Assembly (NCBI GenBank): GCA_025559845.1
Contig: CP048469.1
Location: 744,001-808,000 of the forward strand
DNA length: 64,000 nucleotides
From: Agrobacterium tumefaciens
GTDB lineage: Bacteria; Pseudomonadota; Alphaproteobacteria; Rhizobiales; Rhizobiaceae
Reading direction: 5' to 3'
Shown here piece after piece: positions 17,676-25,751 of this stretch (position 1 is the stretch's first letter; each line of letters starts with the position of its first letter). Under the pieces are notes generated by a model, which was not told the origin of the DNA, ran no database searches, and saw only the letters and a program-made list of their open reading frames with translations. The position numbers and the translations under genes were made by a program.

Positions 17676-18464
17676 ATGTCACATCTTGTGGAAATTGATA
17701 ATGTCGACATGCGCTATGGCGGCGCGGCAGGAACGCTCGCCGTATCGGGGCTGAACCTCAGGGTCGACAAGGGCGAATTCGCCGCAGTCGTCGGTCCGTC
17801 CGGATGCGGTAAATCGACACTGATGAAGCTGGTAACCGGCCTGCACATTCCGCAAAAGGGCAATGTGGTCGTAGCCGGTCGACAGGTCACAGAACCCGTC
17901 TCCATTGTCGGCATGGCGTTCCAGAACCCGACAATGCTGCCTTGGCGCACGACGCTTGAAAACATTCTTCTGCCGCTCGAGATCGTTGAAAAGCATCGTC
18001 ATCGCCTGCGCTCGCACAAGGCGGATTACGTCGCCAAGGCCGAACGACTGCTGGAGATCGTCGGGTTGAAAGGATTCGGATCGAAATACCCCTGGCAGCT
18101 TTCCGGTGGTATGCAGCAACGCGCCAACCTCTGCCGTGCCCTGATCCACGAGCCCGATCTGCTGATGCTGGATGAACCGTTCGGTGCGCTCGACGCCTTC
18201 ACGCGCGAAGAGCTGTGGTGCGTGATCCGCGACCTGCATTCTGCGCAACGCGTCACCATTATTCTTGTGACGCATGACCTGCGCGAAGCGGTATTTCTGG
18301 CCGACAAGATCTTTGTCATGAGTGCACGGCCTGGACGCGTACTCGCCGAACACAAGGTGCCTTTCGCCCGTCCACGCCAGCTTGGCATCATGTACGATCA
18401 GAGTTTCAACGACATGGTACAGGCACTGCACGGCGAGATCGCGCAGGCAAGGGTGGCAGCATGA
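17676..18464 (+). CDS. ABC transporter ATP-binding protein (SsuB/TauB type)
   Basis: A 262-aa ATPase that drives uptake by the adjacent permease. Walker A is GPSGCGKST at 40-48. The signature LSGGMQQR lies near 145, Walker B LLMLDEPFGALD near 165, and the switch histidine is in LVTHD. The sequence fits the nitrate/sulfonate/taurine family of importer ATPases. Its stop overlaps the permease start by four bases. Confidence 0.93.
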   Translation: MSHLVEIDNVDMRYGGAAGTLAVSGLNLRVDKGEFAAVVGPSGCGKSTLMKLVTGLHIPQKGNVVVAGRQVTEPVSIVGMAFQNPTMLPWRTTLENILLPLEIVEKHRHRLRSHKADYVAKAERLLEIVGLKGFGSKYPWQLSGGMQQRANLCRALIHEPDLLMLDEPFGALDAFTREELWCVIRDLHSAQRVTIILVTHDLREAVFLADKIFVMSARPGRVLAEHKVPFARPRQLGIMYDQSFNDMVQALHGEIAQARVAA

Positions 18465-19279
18465 GCACGATCGTTGAAAGCAATATCGCGGAAGAGCCCG
18501 CAAAGCCGCTGATCGCCCGCGTCAACTGGGTCAAGGCTGCACCGTGGCTCTACACGCTGGCCCTGTTTGCTGCGTGGGAACTCCTGGTCTACGCCCTGAA
18601 AATGCCACCGACCATTCTGCCGTCGCCGACACGTGTGGCGCAGGCGATTATTCAATATTGGTCGCCGATCTGGAAAAACTCGCTGCAGACGCTCTATACG
18701 ACAACGCTTGGTTTTGCGCTTGCCGTCGTTGCCGGCCTGGGCATCGGCCTGTTCATCGGTTGGTCGAAGACGATCTATGCCGGACTTTATCCGCTGATGA
18801 TCGGCTTTAACGCCATCCCGAAGGTCGCGCTTGTACCGATCCTCGTCATCTGGTTCGGCATTGGTACCGTGCCTGCGGTTCTGACCGCTTTCCTGATTTC
18901 CTTCTTCCCCATCGTCGTCAACGTTGCCACCGGCCTAGCCACCATCGAGCCGGAAACGGAAGACGTGCTGCGCGCACTTGGCGCGAAGAAGATGGATATC
19001 ATGTTGAAGGTCGGCATCCCGCGTTCGATGCCTTATTTCTTCGGTTCGCTGAAAATCGCCATCACGCTGGCCTTTGTCGGTTCTGTCGTCTCGGAGACGG
19101 TCGCCTCCAATTATGGCCTCGGCAACATGATGAGTTCGGCACAGAGCCAGTTCAATGTGCCCCTGGTTTTTGCCGGCCTGCTGATGCTCGCCGTCGAAGG
19201 GATCGTCATGTACGCGATCATGGCCTGGATCGAAAAGCGCATGACCGGCTGGGCACATCGTTCGACAATGGGGCAATGA
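18461..19279 (+). CDS. ABC transporter permease (SsuC/TauC type)
   Basis: A 272-aa inner-membrane permease with about six hydrophobic helices and a cytoplasmic N-terminus. The coupling-helix (EAA-like) region is around TEDVLRALGAKKMDIMLKVGIP. It completes the three-gene importer. Start is the ATG overlapping the ATPase stop. A strong terminator follows 20 bases after the stop. Confidence 0.93.
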   Translation: MSTIVESNIAEEPAKPLIARVNWVKAAPWLYTLALFAAWELLVYALKMPPTILPSPTRVAQAIIQYWSPIWKNSLQTLYTTTLGFALAVVAGLGIGLFIGWSKTIYAGLYPLMIGFNAIPKVALVPILVIWFGIGTVPAVLTAFLISFFPIVVNVATGLATIEPETEDVLRALGAKKMDIMLKVGIPRSMPYFFGSLKIAITLAFVGSVVSETVASNYGLGNMMSSAQSQFNVPLVFAGLLMLAVEGIVMYAIMAWIEKRMTGWAHRSTMGQ

Positions 19280-19298
19280 GGCCACGAAAGATCAAAGA

Positions 19299-19327
19299 AA
19301 AAGGCCGGAGCGATCCGGCCTTTTTTG
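19299..19327 (+). terminator. Rho-independent terminator of the ABC operon
   Basis: AAGGCCGGA (19301-19309) pairs with TCCGGCCTT (19314-19322), with a 4-base loop and a run of six T at 19321-19326. The A-run before the stem lets it also work for the minus-strand MscS gene that converges here. Confidence 0.88.
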
Positions 19328-19345
19328 CATTTAGGGTTATCAGTA

Positions 19346-20167
19346 TCATGCCGTCTGTGCGTTGATTTCCGCTTTCCAGACATTGAACGCCAGCTTCATA
19401 GCCTTGGTCACGTCACGTGTGGTGGTGAAGAAGTTCTCGCTCCGTACCCAGTAACGCAATTTCAGCGTTGCGCCGTCTGCATTGATGGAATCCACGAAGA
19501 CCACCGGTGCCGGGTCGAGCAGCACACGGCTTTCGGAGCGCACGACCTTCATCAGCATGTCCTGCGCGTCTGCGAGATCCTCGTCATTTTTTACCGTCAG
19601 GCTAAGTTCGTGGCGACGGGAGGGGAAACGGCTGTAGTTGGTGATCGGCACGTTCCAGAGCGTCGAATTCGGCGCCAGACGGTAGAGACCTTCGCTGGTC
19701 TTCAGTTCTGTCGCAAACAGACCGATCTCGATGATCGTGCCATTGACCGTCGACGTTTCGATATATTCGCCGACCCGGAATGGACGCAGCACCAGCAGCA
19801 TGATGCCGGCTGCAATGTTCTGCAGCGTGCCCTGAAGCGCGAGACCGATGGCAAGACCGGCAGCACCAAGTGCCGCCAGAATGGAAGCTGTCTGCACGCC
19901 AAACTGGCCAAGCACCATGACGATAACGAGAACGAGAATGACGTAGCGAATGGCTCCGGCAAAGAAGCCAGCCAGCGTGGCATCAAATCCGCGAATGCGG
20001 GAAAGGCCCTGAAACGCCCAGCGTTGCAGGAACGTCGCGGCCAGCCAGCCGACGATGAGCAGCAGAAGCGCGCCGACCACAGAGAAGGAGTATTGAACGG
20101 CCATCGCGCTCGCCTGTCGCAACGCTGCCTGCGATGCGACGATGATATCCGTTGCCTGTTGTTCCAT
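19346..20167 (-). CDS. Small-conductance mechanosensitive channel (MscS family)
   Basis: A 273-aa channel protein. Three transmembrane helices (about 25-47, 65-90, 93-125) include the pore-lining glycine/alanine helix LAALGAAGLAIGLALQGTLQNIAAG, followed by the beta domain containing FRVGEYIETS and a cytoplasmic C-terminal domain. It would open under membrane tension to release solutes in osmotic downshock. Length matches the E. coli MscS class. It is a single gene converging with the ABC operon. Confidence 0.93.
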   Translation of the reverse strand: MEQQATDIIVASQAALRQASAMAVQYSFSVVGALLLLIVGWLAATFLQRWAFQGLSRIRGFDATLAGFFAGAIRYVILVLVIVMVLGQFGVQTASILAALGAAGLAIGLALQGTLQNIAAGIMLLVLRPFRVGEYIETSTVNGTIIEIGLFATELKTSEGLYRLAPNSTLWNVPITNYSRFPSRRHELSLTVKNDEDLADAQDMLMKVVRSESRVLLDPAPVVFVDSINADGATLKLRYWVRSENFFTTTRDVTKAMKLAFNVWKAEINAQTA

Positions 20168-20245
20168 AAGGTGTCCCGTGATTTTTATTGCAGTTCAGGT
20201 TTGGTAACGAACGGGCGCCGCGAGGGTTCCGAAAAATGCGGCCCG

Positions 20246-20764
20246 TTAATCCACAAGCGGCAGTACGAAAGGCACATTGCCATCCGTATCGGCGCCGCGC
20301 CCGATTGCCTTGATCGCCGCAACCAGCCTGCCGTCGCGCCCAAGCAGTCGGTCGCCGATTTCGATGATCCGCGCGTTCGGCGTCGCGTAAGGCGAGGCGG
20401 CGCGCAGGCGTGCGGCAAGTGCTTTTTCGTCCTGATCGGGGAAGAGGCTGAGTGCGGCAATAACGGCCGCCGCAGGTGAGCGTGACACGCCCATCCAGCA
20501 GTGGACGAGTAGCGGTGCCGACTGGTCCCACCCGGCTGCGAAATCGATAAGCCGTTGGATATGCGCGTCATCTGGCGCGACGAGATCGCCGGTTCCCTTG
20601 AAGGTAATGTCGTTCATGGCAAGCGTCAGATGCCGCTCGGCTGAAATGACGGCCGGCCGATGGAACGATTGCTCCTTGGCAATCAATGTCACCATTTCGC
20701 GAGACTTGTGCCTCACCGCCATTTCGGCAATGCGCGACAGGGGAGATACGACAATGGCCGTCAT
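20246..20764 (-). CDS. Protein tyrosine phosphatase-like protein
   Basis: A 172-aa protein with the phosphatase loop VHCWMGVSRSP, that is CX5R with C89 and R95. This places it in the cysteine-based tyrosine/dual-specificity phosphatase superfamily. The substrate is unknown and no kinase is nearby. It overlaps the upstream HD gene by four bases, so it is the third gene of a YgfZ-HD-phosphatase operon. Confidence 0.8.
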   Translation of the reverse strand: MTAIVVSPLSRIAEMAVRHKSREMVTLIAKEQSFHRPAVISAERHLTLAMNDITFKGTGDLVAPDDAHIQRLIDFAAGWDQSAPLLVHCWMGVSRSPAAAVIAALSLFPDQDEKALAARLRAASPYATPNARIIEIGDRLLGRDGRLVAAIKAIGRGADTDGNVPFVLPLVD

Positions 20765-21384
20765 GCAGCACCGCTCTTATGCGTGTTGCGCAGCGCTTCG
20801 ATTGTTTCGAAACGCTCGACGAACAGACGCTGCGCCTCGATTGCCGGCAGTGGAACGATGTCGAGCATGTCACGCGTCAAACCGCGTGGCGTGCCGAAGA
20901 ATTTTTGCGCCTCGGGAATGGAAAATCCAGCCAGTTCTGTCGCCTCGAAATAGGCGGCAGCCGTGTCCGCTTTCTTGATCAGATCCTTGAGATCACGGGT
21001 GGGGTGTGGCGGCAGGCCAAAGCGCAGATGAATGGCGGCCTCCAGCCTTTTTTCGACGCTCTTGTAACCACCGCCGACGACCGATTTGAAAGGAGAGATC
21101 ATGTCGCCGATCACATATTCGGGGGCATCGTGCAAAAGCGCCATCTGCATGTCTTCGGGCGTCGCATCCGTGCACATCAGGCAAAAGATCGCTTCAACGA
21201 CCAGGCAATGCTGCGCCACCGAAAAGGCATGATCGCCCTTCGTCTGACCGTTCCAGCGTGCGACGCGGGCAAGCCCATGGGCAATGTCGGCAATTTCGAC
21301 ATCGAGAGGAGAGGGATCGAGCAGATCGAGGCGTCTGCCGGACAGCATCCGTTGCCAGGCGCGCGGGCTTTTCGCAGGCGCCAC
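20761..21384 (-). CDS. HD domain hydrolase (YfbR-like)
   Basis: A 207-aa HD protein. Metal ligands are H59 (FSVAQH), H85-D86 (LLHDAPEYVIGD) and a later D in KKADTAA, as in YfbR-type 5'-nucleotidases. The frame is open to 21441, inside the upstream gene. I prefer GTG 21384, three bases past that gene's stop, with GGAGGA seven bases before it. It overlaps the phosphatase start. A nucleotide substrate is inferred from the family. Confidence 0.86.
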   Translation of the reverse strand: MAPAKSPRAWQRMLSGRRLDLLDPSPLDVEIADIAHGLARVARWNGQTKGDHAFSVAQHCLVVEAIFCLMCTDATPEDMQMALLHDAPEYVIGDMISPFKSVVGGGYKSVEKRLEAAIHLRFGLPPHPTRDLKDLIKKADTAAAYFEATELAGFSIPEAQKFFGTPRGLTRDMLDIVPLPAIEAQRLFVERFETIEALRNTHKSGAA

Positions 21385-21386
21385 CG

Positions 21387-22235
21387 TCAGTCCTCCGCGC
21401 CAGCGGCGGGGTCCGCAACGGGGAAGGAAAGGCCGCTCCACTCGGGCAGGTGCATCGTCACCGCCGTCTCTCCGGCAAACAGCGGTGTTCCGGACGCGAG
21501 AGCATCGGCAACGCGGTCGGTACGGACAATCGCCAGTGCCTTGGTGCCGTTGACGGTCCCGAGTGCGCCAAATGGCTTTCCACCTGCCGTCATAGCCGTG
21601 CCGCTGGCGGGAAGGTTGCCATCCGCTTCAACGATCACAACGCGACGACGCGCTGTTCCACGGTGTTTCATGCGCGAGACGACTTCCTGACCTACAAAGC
21701 AGCCCTTCTTGAAGGAAACGCCGTCATTGACGTCCATCAGCACATCATGCGGAAAAGCGTCCTGCAGGGCGTAATCGTCACCGGATTCGACAATGCCGGT
21801 TTCGACACGCAGCGCGTTGTAAGCCGCTACGTCACCAGACGCGGCGCTACCCGCCAGACGGTAGAGATCGACGGTGGCCTTGGCGAAACGGCCGTCCTTC
21901 ACCGCGCCTTGCGGAGCGGGTTCATTCCAGAACACGCTGACGCCTTCGGCTGCTTCAGCCTTGAGATCGACGGGCGCGCGCAGTTTGTACATCGTCAGAC
22001 GACGAAGCAGGGCATCCTGTTCACCGACACCTGTTTCGATAAGGAAGTCGGAACCGTCGCGGGCAATCAGGAAATCAAACAGGATTTTCCCCTGGGGGGT
22101 TAGCAGCGCACTGGCGCGCGCTTCTGCCTCGGGCAAAATCTCGACATCGGTTGTGATGAGGTTGTTCAGAAATTCCGCAGCACCGGTGCCGGAGACTCTG
22201 ATCAGGCGGCGGTTGGCAAGAAAAGCGGAGGGCAT
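21387..22235 (-). CDS. ygfZ: Folate-binding YgfZ/GcvT family protein
   Basis: A 282-aa protein related to the glycine-cleavage T protein. The family signature KGCFVGQEVVSR is at 177-188, with C179. YgfZ-type proteins bind tetrahydrofolate and support Fe-S cluster assembly or repair. The short length and this signature separate it from true GcvT. Two further small enzymes follow in the operon, one overlapping its tail region. Confidence 0.92.
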   Translation of the reverse strand: MPSAFLANRRLIRVSGTGAAEFLNNLITTDVEILPEAEARASALLTPQGKILFDFLIARDGSDFLIETGVGEQDALLRRLTMYKLRAPVDLKAEAAEGVSVFWNEPAPQGAVKDGRFAKATVDLYRLAGSAASGDVAAYNALRVETGIVESGDDYALQDAFPHDVLMDVNDGVSFKKGCFVGQEVVSRMKHRGTARRRVVIVEADGNLPASGTAMTAGGKPFGALGTVNGTKALAIVRTDRVADALASGTPLFAGETAVTMHLPEWSGLSFPVADPAAGAED

Positions 22236-22411
22236 GGCTTCACCGTTCGGTTTGTCTGAAGCGCGGGACCTCCCTGCGGATGCCGCAGAGGGACGCTTCT
22301 ATCCATCTGTTTCCACGCAACTTCAAGTAAAACGACGAGCGCTTTTCACGAAGTTGCCTCGTTTCGCACAGTTAGGATTTTTGCGCGCAGACGGCAAGCG
22401 TCGGACGACCT

Positions 22412-23185
22412 TCAGTCGCCCGCCGTGAAGAATTTCCATTTACCGTCAGGCGAAATGCCGATGCGGTAGAAGCTGTAGTTGCCGAACTCCTGCATATCGG
22501 CCAGGTCGCCAGCCGTGATGATGCGCAGCAATTCCACCTTTTCCGGTGCAGTCAGCGTATTCAGCGCTTTGCCGGCGAAATAGGGGAAGACGTAGGCTTC
22601 ATCCGGTGTACCAGCGTCCATATGCGCATAGCCGGTGGACAGCAGGTCAATGATGATGGCCAGAACTTCGAGACCGTCGGGGTCGCCGGAGAAACTTTTC
22701 AGGGCCGCAATCGGATCGTCGTCGTCACTGCCTTCGATGCGCGCCTGATTCGAACCGGATGTGATCAGAGGGCGCAGCTTCTCGATGTCGCCCGAAGCGG
22801 CAGCGTCGATGATCTGCTGGCGAAGCTTGCGAACGGCTTCCGGAGCCTTGCTGAAATCGTGCTCGACCGTCACCGACATTTCCGATGCACCATTCTGGGA
22901 CGCCGCTGCCGCATTCGAATTGGCAGATCGGTCAACCAGCGGGTCAGGCATCGGAATGCCTTCCGAATCACCTTCGATTTCGTCGGGTTCGGGTGCCTGT
23001 TCCTGCTCCTGTGCCGGCTGCTCGCCGGTCTGGGCCTGAGGCGCGTTCTCAGCACCAGGTGCCGGTTTCAATTCGGACAAGGCAAATGCGAGATTGGGCG
23101 TGCCGGCCGACACAACCGTGACGGCGAGCAAAATGGAGAGGGCGGCAGAAGACCGCAAAAGCCTCTTGCTCAGGCAAGACATCAT
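22412..23185 (-). CDS. Conserved secreted protein of unknown function
   Basis: A 257-aa protein with a signal peptide (about 1-35: MSCLSKRLLRSSAALSILLAVTVVSA). A Gln/Glu/Pro-rich linker follows (about 40-75), then a folded region (about 105-257) ending SPDGKWKFFTAGD. The fold is probably helical with a small C-terminal beta part, and I recognise no named domain. It starts 13 bases after the 85-aa gene, suggesting one transcript. It is probably periplasmic. No function is proposed. Confidence 0.75.
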   Translation of the reverse strand: MMSCLSKRLLRSSAALSILLAVTVVSAGTPNLAFALSELKPAPGAENAPQAQTGEQPAQEQEQAPEPDEIEGDSEGIPMPDPLVDRSANSNAAAASQNGASEMSVTVEHDFSKAPEAVRKLRQQIIDAAASGDIEKLRPLITSGSNQARIEGSDDDDPIAALKSFSGDPDGLEVLAIIIDLLSTGYAHMDAGTPDEAYVFPYFAGKALNTLTAPEKVELLRIITAGDLADMQEFGNYSFYRIGISPDGKWKFFTAGD

Positions 23186-23198
23186 AGAACTCCGGCTT

Positions 23199-23456
23199 TT
23201 ACTGTATCACCCGCTGCGGCGAAAACTCGCCAGCAAGCATCCGCTGGCGCAGCGATTCCAGCATGGCTTCCGCGCCAGCTTCACCGTGGATACGGATGGT
23301 CTCGCGCATGGCCAGAGCGATGGCGGCATCGGCGATGATTTCCGGCTCGATGCCGTCTGCCATGCCGTCAGCCCAGGCTTCGTTCTGGTGTTCCAGAGCG
23401 ACCTGCATCTTTTCGTGCACGATCATATCGTCGATTTCGTTACGGCTTGTCTGCAT
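23199..23456 (-). CDS. Conserved 85-aa protein of unknown function
   Basis: A small acidic cytoplasmic protein, MQTSRNEIDDMIVHEKMQVAL..., rich in predicted helix (IADAAIALAMRET). It has no signal peptide or membrane segment. It precedes the secreted protein by 13 bases on the same strand. Codon use looks like the neighbours. I do not recognise a family. Confidence 0.65.
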   Translation of the reverse strand: MQTSRNEIDDMIVHEKMQVALEHQNEAWADGMADGIEPEIIADAAIALAMRETIRIHGEAGAEAMLESLRQRMLAGEFSPQRVIQ

Positions 23457-23561
23457 CTTTCATCCTCGACAGGGCGGGCAAGTCGTTACCACCCTGTTAA
23501 CAACACTAACAGCCTTTTATCAAAACGGCACGGGCTGCGGCGAAAAGAGGTTAATAAATCT

Positions 23562-23999
23562 CTAATTTCCGAACCTGGACGCGATTTCCTGCGCGAGTGT
23601 TGCCCCTTCGTTACGGTAGTTCTCTTCTGCCACGACCGCGGCCTGCGTGCAACTGGTGTGAATAGCCGCAAAAGAGCGGTATCCACGGTTGAATGCAGCA
23701 GTCATTCTCTGACGTCGTTCCGGCTCGTTGGCCGTATCGGCCGCCAGAAGGTCGCTCATGGGTTTGCGCCAGTCTTCAGCGCCGGGAGACGGGCACAATG
23801 TCCTCAGATATTGCACGGCTCCCAATATTTCCGAAAGCCGCGCCAGTTTGTCGTCATAGGGAGCAGGCTTGTTGGGCGCTGCCGATGCCGGTGCTGTCAC
23901 TTTCGGAGACGTGCCAACCGGCTGCGCTACGACAGCGCTGATCGACCCGCCATAAGCGAGACTTGCAGCAAAAAGGGACAGGAAAATGGTTTTCGGCAT
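23562..23999 (-). CDS. TIGR02301 family exported protein
   Basis: A 145-aa protein starting MPKTIFLSLFAASLAYG, a signal peptide ending near residue 26 (VVAQP). The mature part carries LSEILGAVQYLRTLCPS, C in HTSCTQA, and the tail EENYRNEGATLAQEIASRFG, the pattern of TIGR02301, known mainly from Rhizobiales. The function is unknown. The upstream frame is longer, but only this ATG gives the signal peptide. The two cysteines may form a disulfide in the periplasm. Confidence 0.82.
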   Translation of the reverse strand: MPKTIFLSLFAASLAYGGSISAVVAQPVGTSPKVTAPASAAPNKPAPYDDKLARLSEILGAVQYLRTLCPSPGAEDWRKPMSDLLAADTANEPERRQRMTAAFNRGYRSFAAIHTSCTQAAVVAEENYRNEGATLAQEIASRFGN

Positions 24000-24088
24000 C
24001 GTAATCGCGTTTTGCCCCACACATACTCGTGAACATCCGGCGGGCCGCCGACTGGTTCTAAATAATAGCGATTCTGGCCGGTATGCAA

Positions 24089-24505
24089 TCACCGCAGGAT
24101 GCGTTCGGCACATTCTACAACGCTTTCGGGCGCCGGCAGGCGGCGTATTTCGTCCAGCGTGAACCATCCGGCCTCAGCCGCGTCATCGCTTGCCGTCGCG
24201 ATCACGCCTTCATCTGTCTCGACAGTAAAAACAGAGAGAAAATAATGGCTTGTCAGTGTGCCTGATTCGTTGCGCGACGGCAGGTCGTATGTGGCAAACA
24301 GCTCCGGTTTGCGGGCGACGATGCCGGTTTCTTCCTCGAGTTCACGCAGTGCTGTCTCCGCTGGCGTTTCGCCGTCCTCACCCCGTCCACCGGGGAAGGC
24401 GAACATGTCTCTGGATGGCGGATTGATGCGGCGGATGAGCAGCAACCGGTCGCCGTTGCGAACAATGGCAGAAGAAGCGGCGCGCGGTTTTACGCGGATT
24501 GTCAT
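24089..24505 (-). CDS. Nudix hydrolase
   Basis: A 138-aa protein with the Nudix box from about 40 to 62 (GGRGEDGETPAETALRELEEETGI), which binds metal for cleaving nucleoside diphosphates linked to another group. The substrate cannot be told. It resembles small MutT/ADP-ribose-type enzymes. The gene is divergent from the YnfA gene and lies 89 bases beyond the TIGR02301 start on the same strand. Confidence 0.9.
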   Translation of the reverse strand: MTIRVKPRAASSAIVRNGDRLLLIRRINPPSRDMFAFPGGRGEDGETPAETALRELEEETGIVARKPELFATYDLPSRNESGTLTSHYFLSVFTVETDEGVIATASDDAAEAGWFTLDEIRRLPAPESVVECAERILR

Positions 24506-24636
24506 GAAAATATGTCACCTCTTGCTCTGTGCCGGACCATGCCGGTAAACGGTATGTGCATTGTTCATCGCGCGTCCATGACACTATCATTTTCGCCGGG
24601 GAATCGATTGTCACTCTGCACACAAAAGACGGTTGA

Positions 24637-24960
24637 ATGAAGGTTTATGTCATCTACGCCGCGGCAGCCCTGGCGGAAATAGCTGGCTGTTTCGCGTTCT
24701 GGGCCTGGCTAAAGCTCGACAGGTCCATTTGGGTTCTGGCTCCCGGCATGGTGGCGCTGGCAGCATTTGCATGGTTGTTGACGCTGGTGCCGAGCGAAGC
24801 AGCAGGACGGGCCTATGCCGCGTATGGTGGGATCTACATCGTCGCATCGCTTGCCTGGCTTTGGGGCGTGGAAGGGCATATGCCCGATCGCTGGGATGTT
24901 GCAGGCGGCGTCGTCTGCCTTGCCGGATCGGCTCTCATCCTGTTCGGTCCAAGGGTTTAG
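24637..24960 (+). CDS. YnfA/UPF0060 family membrane protein
   Basis: A 107-aa protein with four short transmembrane helices ([25 protein letters not shown]; then [17 protein letters not shown]; then [19 protein letters not shown]; then [19 protein letters not shown]). The motif [18 protein letters not shown] and the [13 protein letters not shown] loop match UPF0060, a family related to small multidrug-resistance proteins. It lies 12 bp before the SRAP gene on the same strand. Confidence 0.92.
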   Translation: MKVYVIYAAAALAEIAGCFAFWAWLKLDRSIWVLAPGMVALAAFAWLLTLVPSEAAGRAYAAYGGIYIVASLAWLWGVEGHMPDRWDVAGGVVCLAGSALILFGPRV

Positions 24961-24972
24961 AGGGCAACACGC

Positions 24973-25734
24973 ATGTGCGGACGTTTCGTATTGACCTCGA
25001 CACCAGAAGAGATTGCCGAATATCTCGACCTGATAGGGCTCGATACCTTTCCGGCCCGATATAACATTGCACCGACGCAGCCGGTCATTGTGGTAATCGA
25101 GGGGGAGCGGCAGGAAAAAGGCAGCAACCTGCCGAACCGTCAGGCCGTTCTGGTCCGCTGGGGTTTTTTGCCGGGCTGGGTGAAAGAACCGAAGGATTTC
25201 CCGCTTCTCATCAATGCCAGATCTGAAACAGCAATCGGTAAGGCGTCCTTCCGTGCAGCCATGCGTCATCGACGTGTGCTGGTGCCGGCAACCGGTTTTT
25301 ATGAATGGCGTCGGCCTCCGAAAGAGGAGGGCGGCAAACCGCAGCCTTATTTTATCCGTCCCAAGCGTGGCGGCATCGTCGCCTTTGCTGGTTTGATGGA
25401 GACGTGGTCGTCTGCTGATGGTTCGGAAGTTGATACGGGGGCCATCCTCACGACCGTTGCCAATGCAACGGTAGGGCGCATTCATGATCGCATGCCGGTG
25501 GTCATCTCGCCAGAGGATTTCAGCCGCTGGCTGGATTGCAAGACGCAAGAGCCGCGCGCCGTTGCCGACCTGATGAAACCCGTCGAGGACGATTTTTTTG
25601 AGATGATCCCCGTCTCGGACAAGGTGAACAAGGTCGCCAATGTCGGCGCGGATCTGATTGAAGCTGTTGAGGAAAAACAACCTTTGCCGAAGGTCAAACC
25701 GGCAAAAGACAACGGCCAGATGTCACTCTTCTAA
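24973..25734 (+). CDS. SRAP domain protein (HMCES/YedK type)
   Basis: A 253-aa SOS response-associated peptidase family protein. C2 (after Met removal, the N-terminal cysteine in CGRF), N31 (RYNIAPTQP), E111 (TGFYEWRR) and H171 (GRIHDRMPV) are the known active residues. In YedK and HMCES the cysteine forms a thiazolidine crosslink with abasic sites in single-stranded DNA, protecting them from cleavage. It is probably transcribed together with the YnfA gene. Confidence 0.93.
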   Translation: MCGRFVLTSTPEEIAEYLDLIGLDTFPARYNIAPTQPVIVVIEGERQEKGSNLPNRQAVLVRWGFLPGWVKEPKDFPLLINARSETAIGKASFRAAMRHRRVLVPATGFYEWRRPPKEEGGKPQPYFIRPKRGGIVAFAGLMETWSSADGSEVDTGAILTTVANATVGRIHDRMPVVISPEDFSRWLDCKTQEPRAVADLMKPVEDDFFEMIPVSDKVNKVANVGADLIEAVEEKQPLPKVKPAKDNGQMSLF

Positions 25735-25751
25735 AGTAATGACGCCGAAGT

